Assembly (NCBI GenBank): GCA_025399215.1
Contig: MU621473.1
Span: 1-14,787 of the forward strand
DNA from: Globomyces pollinis-pini
Taxonomy: Eukaryota > Chytridiomycota > Chytridiomycetes > Rhizophydiales > Globomycetaceae
Direction: 5' to 3'
Length of the DNA stretch: 14,787 nucleotides
Shown here: piece by piece, positions 1-5,373 of the stretch
Position numbering within the stretch: the stretch's first letter is position 1
Layout: each line of letters begins with the position of its first letter
The notes under the pieces: generated by a model
What the model was told of the DNA's origin: nothing
The model's input: the letters and a program-made list of their open reading frames with translations, nothing else
The model's database searches: none
Program-made: the position numbers and the translations under genes

Positions 1-352
1 TCCACTGCAATCCGTCTTCTAATAGTTGTATTATAGTTGATACTCTGTCGTTTTCGGACTTTTTAATCGTTCACCAGTGTAGCTTAGAAGTCAATACCAC
101 AAAAAGCAATCCGTAGAGCAAGTAATCGCTGTAACCAAAAAACCCACCTCAATATAAGGATTATTATACACTGAGCAACAAATTGCCCTTGGGTAACCAG
201 CAATAAGAATGGTTCTAAAAGATCAACTTTTGGAGCAATTGGTGTTGTTCTTATTGCATTACTATTGTAGCTATTTAAAATAAAATCTCTTCAATTGAAT
301 TCAGTGTATTCTTCAATTGAATTCAGTGTATTTTCTTTTTCCTAATTTCAAT
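1..352. other. Left edge: possible 3' end of an upstream gene, then spacer
   Basis: No complete gene is visible. On the + strand a frame open from the left edge runs to a TAG at 114. A separate short frame, entered after a TGA at 172, encodes a stretch ending KRSTFGAIGVVLIALLL and then TAG at 268-270. That tail, a polar run followed by a terminal hydrophobic segment, looks like a GPI-anchor signal or terminal membrane segment. I could not join it to the first frame with a convincing short intron, so a real upstream gene ending at 270 is only possible. The last 80 bp hold a tandem duplication and presumably the promoter of the next gene. Confidence 0.3.
289..332. repeat. Perfect 22-bp tandem duplication upstream of EMC8/9-like gene
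   Basis: Positions 289-310 and 311-332 are identical. Each unit carries the core CAATTGAATTCAG. The second unit ends 20 bp before the ATG at 353, so the duplication lies in the presumed 5' UTR or core promoter. The perfect identity is seen directly and suggests a recent event. Any regulatory effect is inference. Confidence 0.9.
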
Positions 353-1177
353 ATGAAAATCACTAAAAAAGCGTATATAAAAATGATCTTTCATGGGTAA
401 ATACCATCATAATGTTAACTAAAGAATTAAATATTCAACTCATCCAATTTCTGGGATTCTCATCGGAAAAAACAAACAGATTATAACTGATGTTATCCCA
501 CTAACACATTCATTACTATTACCTTCTCCAATCACTCATGTCGCTCTTACTCAAGTATCTTATAAACTTAAACCTAATCATAGATCGATTTGTATTGTAA
601 AGAGAATGGATTGTTAATGTTGGGTTTATACTTTGGAAATGAAAATAATTTGGATTTGGAAATACATGCTGCTATTGATTTAATAGCTGGCCAATTGAAT
701 AAACATTTGGATGGTGGAGCTGTTCTCTTGAAGGTATAATGTCATCTATTGATTTTTTTTATTCAGTTGGATCCCACCTCTTTTAAATCAGATTCATCTG
801 GACTTTTGGTATTATATACATGTTAGTTTCATACTGTAGATGTATTCGCTTTCGAATAGTGTTTGGTTGGAGTCTAGTAAACCACTGTAATTTATTCATT
901 TTCTGTCATTCTGGTTTCATTCCTCAACATCCACACATTATATACATCTATATATTTCATTACAAATTACTGAATTCATGATATTATACTTAGATATTTC
1001 AATCATTTTTGACCAGTTTAATTATTTAGGGAAATTGATTGGACTGATATCAAACCAGAACTAAAAAAATGGATTGAAAATCAATCTTATAAATATTTAT
1101 ATGATTTCGATTGTCATTTGGCGGATATTCAGCTAGATTGGATCCGGAATGAATTACTTGATGATTATATCAAATAA
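353..1177 (+). CDS. EMC8/EMC9-family ER membrane protein complex subunit, 6 exons
   Basis: Exons are 353-396, 425-554, 584-733, 767-808, 840-886 and 1030-1177, giving 561 nt and 186 aa ending in TAA. The family (UPF0172, an MPN-like fold) is a cytosolic subunit of the ER membrane protein complex, which inserts tail-anchored and multipass proteins. I recognise it by block-by-block agreement with recalled animal EMC8: the N-terminal KMIFHGIKY block, the DVIPLTH block, the VALTQIDLYCK block, the GLYFGNE block, and the C-terminal signature DFDCHLADIQLDW at residues 163-175. Every block lies in phase only after the proposed short introns are removed, and the spacing between blocks then matches the family. 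The length is slightly below the ~210 aa of human EMC8. The start is the ATG that opens the conserved N-terminal block. It converges with the arylsulfatase gene. The fifth junction is the least certain: with the 143-nt intron the protein is about two residues short of the animal one, so a microexon inside it is possible. Confidence 0.93.
397..424 (+). other. 28-nt intron 1 of EMC8/9-like gene
   Basis: It begins GTAAAT and ends CTAAAG, with a GTTAAC branch-like site just before the acceptor. It is needed to join the HG at the end of exon 1 to the IKY block of exon 2. Unspliced, the frame stops at once (TAA at 398-400). Confidence 0.92.
555..583 (+). other. 29-nt intron 2 of EMC8/9-like gene
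   Basis: It begins GTATCT and ends CATAG, with CCTAATC as a likely branch site. Removing it joins VALTQ to IDLYCK in phase 0 and restores the spacing seen in EMC8. Confidence 0.92.
734..766 (+). other. 33-nt intron 3 of EMC8/9-like gene
   Basis: It begins GTATAA, has a T-rich tract and ends TTCAG. It lies in phase 0 between the GGAVLLK and LDPTSF blocks. Confidence 0.88.
809..839 (+). other. 31-nt intron 4 of EMC8/9-like gene
   Basis: It begins GTATTA and ends CTGTAG. It removes an in-frame TAG and restores the family's Tyr-to-Trp spacing (Y, then W seven residues later) in the next exon. Confidence 0.85.
887..1029 (+). other. 143-nt intron 5 of EMC8/9-like gene
   Basis: It begins GTAATT and ends TTATTTAG. 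It is a phase-2 intron that leads in frame into the EIDW block. It is much longer than the other introns here, so it could hide a microexon; the last exon is firm but the internal structure of this gap is not. Confidence 0.7.
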
Positions 1178-1519
1178 ATTTGATTTACCCTTCACACATG
1201 TCTGTTAATGGTTGAGCTTTGCCCAAGTGATTGTACCAACATCATTCTTTAACCTGGATTACTGAACTAGGATATTTTTAAACTATAGAAACAACTTCAT
1301 CACATTTTGTCGGAAATGCGATCATGATTTATCGAACGTCCATCAATTTCCAATCAATTTGCAAGAATCGCTAACCACTTCAGTTCTTATCTAGTCATCA
1401 CAAGCTACTAAAATTTGTAGATAAGAAACAAGAACCGATATTTGTTATACTGTAAAAGGGGTTCCTAATAGTTTGCAAATTTAAGAAAGTTGGGGCAAAA
1501 GTTTATCAATTGACTATAT
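1178..1519. other. Convergent intergenic region, no gene seen
   Basis: This 342-bp stretch lies between the stop codons of the EMC8/9-like gene (+) and the arylsulfatase gene (-), so it should hold both 3' UTRs. I see no coding region and no canonical AATAAA in the sense orientation of either gene. A 10-bp perfect inverted repeat at 1384-1393 and 1418-1427 could form a hairpin in either transcript. Confidence 0.6.
1384..1427. repeat. 10-bp inverted repeat with 24-nt loop
   Basis: The arms are TTCTTATCTA at 1384-1393 and TAGATAAGAA at 1418-1427. It sits between two convergent genes and might mark 3' ends. An arm this long and AT-rich can also arise by chance. Confidence 0.5.
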
Positions 1520-3406
1520 TTAATGAATAGATTGTGTGATTTCTAATAAAGCTCGAAAATTCAATTTAGAGAATTCGCCCATAGAATCAATATCTTGACC
1601 GAAATCTTCAACTGGACCACGAACTTGGAACAATTGCGGTTGATCACGCTTATTAATGCTTTGAAATGGATCTGGTAAGGCAGAGACGAATGGTAAAGGA
1701 TTTCCAAAAGCTAATTCTGATTTAGGATCAAAGTATCGACGACAATTCAAATATTTGAATTTGATCAAGTTTGAATATTTCTCGTCAAAACGAGAATTCA
1801 TGATTTCTTTGAAAGTCAATGTGGGGTTCTCTGGGTGTAATGATTGAATAGGATTGGTACATTCAACACCTTTACATTTTGCCAACACTGACGTTAACGC
1901 ATCCAACCGATTTTGTAATTTTGAAAGTTCATTCGGGATAGTTTGATTACGACCAGGCAGTAGATTATTCAGTTCAAAAGGATCCTTTTTTAAATCATAT
2001 AGTTCATAATCACCAGTACAATAGACTATGTACTTGTAACAAATGAATTTATCAATCGTGCACATTCGGACTCCTTTGTAAGTGAAATTTGGAAATAAGA
2101 ATTCAGCAGGTGGATTGGGATTGAATTGTATAGCAGCACCTTCATCAAGTTTGCTTCCCCAAAATTCAATTCCAGTGTAATCACCCCTTGGTTTTTCACC
2201 AACCAAAAAAGCATCGTTCAACTTTTCTTCTTCAAAAATTGGAATAATGGATCCGTCCACAGAAATCGGAATTTCCTTTCTACCGGCCAATGCTGTTAAC
2301 GTAGGTGCAATATCAATATGTGACGTGCGTATATTGGAAACTTTCCCTTTAGCAATACCGGGACCAGATACGTAAAAGGGTACTTTTATATCTTCTTCGT
2401 AACAAGTCTTCTTACCTTGCAACATACCATGGCTACCTAAATGATACCCATTATCAGAGGAGTAAAAGAAAATGGTATTGTCAAATGTTCCATTGGCTTT
2501 CAATTGCTTGACTACATCTCCAATTAGATCATCAACTGCCAATAGTGATAGAACGCGCGATCGATACATGCCATCTAAATAAGTCTTGTTATTTGCATTC
2601 AAAGGGGTAAGATGTTTAATCCAAATTGGTTTATCGGATCGATCTTCTTCATTATAGTTTTCAGACATTGGGACTGTCAAGTTTGGAAACATATGTTCAT
2701 GCCGTGGAGCAGGTATTGGAGCTGTAAGAGTGACATCTGGATATGCTGGAGGAGTAGGTAATGGTAGTTTGATATCAACTCCAATATGACATCCAATTGG
2801 GGCAATATAAGAGAAGAAAGGATCACCACGTTCAGCTGCATCATTTAATTGCGCCAGAGTTTTTTGAGCCAATACATCAGTGTTGTATTGACCAGGATAC
2901 AACTGGGGTTTCCCGCCATTCTTTGAAAATACTGGGTTCTTATAATCAAATGTAAATGGATATACGGCCGCATCAAAGTCATTCCATCCTACTGGAACAT
3001 TTTTTTCACCGTACTCCAATGTATACTCTACAAATAGTTTCCCAGTCATATACGTATTATAACCTTCTTGTTGTAACCATCCTGGAAGATATTCAGCATC
3101 CAAGTTCATTTCACGCATCTTTGTATATCCACCATGTGGAGGCAAAGTATCAGTTAAATTATGATTATGTGTTGTTTTACCGCTAAGTATTGACATTCGT
3201 GATGGACAACAAACTGGAGTATTTGTAAAGTGGTTGTTAAATTTTGTTCCACCTTTCCCAAACAATTCTTGAAAATTTGGCATGTATTGTTCCATGTTAT
3301 GAAATGCATCATGATCATCTGCTAAAAAGAACACAATATTGGGTTTGTTGGGCAATTGGGACATTATCGTGAAAGGGAATAAGATATAGGTTACCGTAAA
3401 TTTCAT
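1520..3406 (-). CDS. Secreted arylsulfatase (formylglycine-dependent)
   Basis: The protein is 628 aa in one uninterrupted frame. It should hydrolyse sulfate esters of phenolic or sugar substrates outside the cell. Residues 1-17 form a signal peptide. The PNIVFFLADDHD block at 22-33 supplies the first metal-binding aspartates (D30, D31). The sulfatase signature PVCCPSRMSILSGK is at 64-77; C66 is the residue normally oxidised to formylglycine, with P68, S69 and R70 completing C-x-P-S-R and K77 following. H207 lies where the family usually has Pro-His, here Cys-His. D318 and N319 in SSDNGYHLGSHG form the second metal site, with K332/K333 after it. The order of blocks and the length fit fungal arylsulfatases related to N-acetylglucosamine-6-sulfatases. 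A TATA box lies at 3436-3443 in its orientation, about 30 bp before the ATG. It diverges from the promoter-like sequence at 3834-3912. The natural substrate cannot be told from sequence. Confidence 0.93.
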   Translation of the reverse strand: MKFTVTYILFPFTIMSQLPNKPNIVFFLADDHDAFHNMEQYMPNFQELFGKGGTKFNNHFTNTPVCCPSRMSILSGKTTHNHNLTDTLPPHGGYTKMREMNLDAEYLPGWLQQEGYNTYMTGKLFVEYTLEYGEKNVPVGWNDFDAAVYPFTFDYKNPVFSKNGGKPQLYPGQYNTDVLAQKTLAQLNDAAERGDPFFSYIAPIGCHIGVDIKLPLPTPPAYPDVTLTAPIPAPRHEHMFPNLTVPMSENYNEEDRSDKPIWIKHLTPLNANNKTYLDGMYRSRVLSLLAVDDLIGDVVKQLKANGTFDNTIFFYSSDNGYHLGSHGMLQGKKTCYEEDIKVPFYVSGPGIAKGKVSNIRTSHIDIAPTLTALAGRKEIPISVDGSIIPIFEEEKLNDAFLVGEKPRGDYTGIEFWGSKLDEGAAIQFNPNPPAEFLFPNFTYKGVRMCTIDKFICYKYIVYCTGDYELYDLKKDPFELNNLLPGRNQTIPNELSKLQNRLDALTSVLAKCKGVECTNPIQSLHPENPTLTFKEIMNSRFDEKYSNLIKFKYLNCRRYFDPKSELAFGNPLPFVSALPDPFQSINKRDQPQLFQVRGPVEDFGQDIDSMGEFSKLNFRALLEITQSIH

Positions 3407-3435
3407 TTGATGCCTGTCTGTGGTTATTTTTACAT

Positions 3436-3443
3436 TTTTATAG
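3436..3443 (-). promoter_or_regulatory. TATA box of the arylsulfatase gene
   Basis: On the minus strand the sequence reads CTATAAAA, 30-37 bp upstream of the ATG at 3406. The spacing implies a very short 5' UTR, as for the other genes in this window. Confidence 0.6.
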
Positions 3444-3460
3444 TCATTTCCGAGAAAGTG

Positions 3461-3489
3461 GGTAAATCACATGTGTCGGATGTAACCAT
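3461..3489. repeat. 29-bp upstream element, copy 1
   Basis: It starts GGTAAATCAC and ends GTCGGATGTAACCAT. It lies 17 bp upstream of the arylsulfatase TATA box and contains the palindrome CACATGTG. It matches copy 3 except for a four-base block after CAC. Confidence 0.8.
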
Positions 3490-3573
3490 GTTCTGTAAAC
3501 GGATTTGGTCTAATGTATCTAAATATGGAGAAGCTGTATCAATATTGGGATTGCCACTTACATGGACTAAATT

Positions 3574-3601
3574 GGTAACTAACTCTGTCGGATGTAACCA
3601 T
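3574..3601. repeat. 29-bp upstream element, copy 2 (28 bp)
   Basis: It starts GGTAAC and ends TGTCGGATGTAACCAT, the same end as copies 1 and 3; its middle has diverged. The end AACCAT (3596-3601) pairs with ATGGTT at 3609-3614 across a 7-nt loop. Confidence 0.75.
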
Positions 3602-3833
3602 GTTTCATATGGTTATTTTAGTTAACAGAAATGTTTTAATAAGAGCATTCGTAGTATCCTATTTCCTGATAAAAATTATATAAGACTAACACAAGTGAGT
3701 AATCTATACCTTATATCAAAAAATTCGGGTAAAAACTCTTCAAATTCAATATTTTTGCGTTATTCTAATTCATAGTTAGGAATTAAATCGATTATCCAGA
3801 CTCCCTAACAGTAGGGGTAATGGAAACAGGTAA

Positions 3834-3862
3834 GGTAAATCACGTGAGTCGGATGTAACCAT
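3834..3862. repeat. 29-bp upstream element, copy 3
   Basis: It starts GGTAAATCAC and ends GTCGGATGTAACCAT, with CACGTG in place of the CACATGTG of copy 1. It lies about 42 bp upstream of a + strand TATA box, so it may serve a gene reading right while copy 1 serves the arylsulfatase. Confidence 0.8.
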
Positions 3863-3904
3863 TTGTTTCAGTGTTATTGGATCAATGTATTTTGTATTTG
3901 AGGA

Positions 3905-3912
3905 TATAAATA
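3905..3912 (+). promoter_or_regulatory. TATA box of a possible rightward transcript
   Basis: The sequence is TATAAATA, spaced from element copy 3 much as copy 1 is from the arylsulfatase TATA box. The first ATG downstream is at 3989. That frame closes after 11 codons unless a 34-nt intron at 4019-4052 is removed, so the product is undetermined and may be a non-coding RNA or a decayed gene. Confidence 0.45.
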
Positions 3913-4026
3913 CTGCGTGGGAATTCGGAAATCGCCTCTTCGTGATAGAATTCGCTTTTATATTTATCTCAAATTCTCGTTTAGACGTATGCTTATGATT
4001 GGTTTGTATAATTGGATTGTATAGAC

Positions 4027-4500
4027 TTCAGATTCTCTTTTCATTTATACAGTGCTCTACTTTTAGAATTAATGAGAGGGTAGAGACTGTTATTGTTTCT
4101 CACAATAGAACAAACTATTTCAGAAAGAGATATGTTTCTAAAGTAAAGTAGTATAATCCAATTCCTTCCCGTACTTTATGTTGGGATTATAAAAGCAACT
4201 CCAGCAAAACAAAGGAATAGAAGCAGCTAGTGAACTGAATTAGATAGTATTTTTGTAGGAACGCGTTTACAGATAGAACCTTGAAGGTTCTAGAAGAAGA
4301 AAGTGGGTTTAAAAGCCAAGTTTTAATGGGGAGATTTAAAGCTTTGTGATATACAATAATCAGTGATTGGGAGTTGGGAATAAATATGAATGGTTTGTAA
4401 TTAATCAATTTTGATTTCGGCCGTGCTTTTCGGATTTTGTATTCATTCGGTTTACCATGGTACATCACCGGACTCATCTATTACTATATATTATCTATAA
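4027..4500 (+). repeat. Diverged ~0.5-kb direct repeat, left copy
   Basis: This stretch aligns in order with 14247-14787. The best blocks are TTCAGAT...TTTCAT...TAGAATTAA...GAGAGG (4027-4080 against 14247-14303), the ACGCGT block (about 4249-4290 against 14491-14530), and 4459-4491 against 14741-14773 with 28 of 33 positions identical by eye. Indels lie between blocks. The copy ends just ahead of the HMG-box gene, so it may be that gene's upstream region rather than a mobile element. The alignment was made by eye. Confidence 0.5.
4459..4500 (+). promoter_or_regulatory. Probable core promoter of the HMG-box gene
   Basis: It contains the block GGTACATCACCGGACTC followed by the AT-rich TATA-like run ACTATATATTA, 80-90 bp before the ATG at 4572. 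The same block, 28 of 33 matching, precedes a better TATA box (TATAAATAG) at the right end of the window. The reverse complement, GAGTCCGGTGATGTACCAT, also resembles the GTCGGATGTAACCAT end of the upstream elements. Confidence 0.5.
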
Positions 4501-4571
4501 TTTTCCTATAATTTTCTTTTAAAAAACCAATTCAGAAACCGGAAAGATTTGTTTTTTATCTATTTGAAAGT

Positions 4572-5042
4572 ATGGCACTCAACAACAAAATACAATGTCC
4601 CGAAAAGCCTCTGAATAGTTATTTACTATATTGCCGGAACCTTCGAGAACAGCATCCTGATGCTAGACATTCATTTGTACAACTCTCAAGATTGTGGAAG
4701 GAAGCTGATCCAAATTTGAAGGAAATGTTTCAAAATCAAGCTGGAGAACTGGGTAAAGTTTATTCAAAAGTAATGCAAACTTATCGACGCATTGAGTCCA
4801 TTGAAGGCTTGATTGGAAATGTAGATAATCTGACTTTTCATTCCAGTTATGAAAGATACCAATATCATCTAAAACTGTTGAAAAGTTATAGAGAGTTTGC
4901 CGCACTAATCTTTGAGTTAAATCATAAAACTAACTTTTGGGGTGTTGCAACTTCGCCAGCATCTTTACCCATCAATGCGCCTATTTATCTTGACATTAGT
5001 TCAAGTGAAAAACAACTGAATCTGATTCGATTTGAATATTAA
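4572..5042 (+). CDS. Small HMG-box DNA-binding protein (MATA_HMG-like)
   Basis: The protein is 156 aa with no intron. The HMG box spans residues 10-72: PEKPLNSYLLYCRN forms the N-terminal strand and helix 1, LSRLWKEADPNLKEMFQNQA at 38-57 carries the core Trp (W42) and helix 2, and LGKVYSKVMQTY completes helix 3. The box should bind and bend AT-rich DNA in the nucleus. The remaining ~85 residues match nothing I recognise. Single-box proteins of this size include fungal mating-type and sex-locus regulators (sexM/sexP, MATA_HMG class), but some early-diverging fungi carry many HMG-box paralogues, and the neighbours here are not the tptA and rnhA genes of the Mucorales sex locus. A mating role is therefore only possible. 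The start is the only ATG that keeps the whole box. Confidence 0.85.
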   Translation: MALNNKIQCPEKPLNSYLLYCRNLREQHPDARHSFVQLSRLWKEADPNLKEMFQNQAGELGKVYSKVMQTYRRIESIEGLIGNVDNLTFHSSYERYQYHLKLLKSYREFAALIFELNHKTNFWGVATSPASLPINAPIYLDISSSEKQLNLIRFEY

Positions 5043-5373
5043 ACCAATGAGATCTCTGGAATAACATTTTATTTATTTGCACTTATTTAATCTATTCCTA
5101 AAAAAATTTGAATACCCTAAAGTTCTCATTTCAATATACAAAGCCATGTATTTATAGCAGACAGATTAATCAATTGTGCAAGTTCAAGTTCCTTTGTCGG
5201 TGAATTTGATAATTAAGAACTTAGCTGGTGAGTTGATTTTTCAAGTGAGTTCAACACCTCTATAAACCAGTTCATGATCATTTGTGCACACACTAATATA
5301 CTGCTGACTATATCAAAATCTTATCACGCTGTATCAAAAGTTACACGAAATATTCTTTAATTTGAGAAGTTTA
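5043..5373. other. Convergent intergenic region, no gene seen
   Basis: This 331-bp stretch lies between the stop codons of the HMG-box gene (+) and the 837-aa gene (-). It is AT-rich and presumably holds both 3' UTRs. I see no open frame of note, RNA gene or repeat. Confidence 0.6.

Larger units (their letters stand above)
3407..4571. other. Long intergenic region with promoter elements and repeats
   Basis: There is no firm gene in this 1.16-kb stretch. From left to right it holds the arylsulfatase TATA box, three copies of a ~29-bp element (3461, 3574, 3834), a + strand TATA box at 3905-3912, a diverged ~0.5-kb repeat from about 4027 to 4500, and the HMG-box promoter. The longest open frame (4187-4477, -) covers the repeat, matches no protein I know, and is not preserved in the second copy, so I do not call it. 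A short spliced + strand gene starting at the ATG at 3989 is possible but unproven. Confidence 0.6.

Noticed and set aside
3780..3830. CCCTAA/AGGGG bases near 3810 as a telomere-like or stress-element tract
   Set aside because: There is only one imperfect occurrence, with no array, so it is not distinguishable from chance.
4187..4477. 96-codon minus-strand frame upstream of the HMG-box gene
   Set aside because: It lies inside the diverged repeat, its frame is not kept in the right copy, and the composition (Leu, Tyr, Ser, Phe) is what AT-rich non-coding DNA gives. No promoter or domain supports it.
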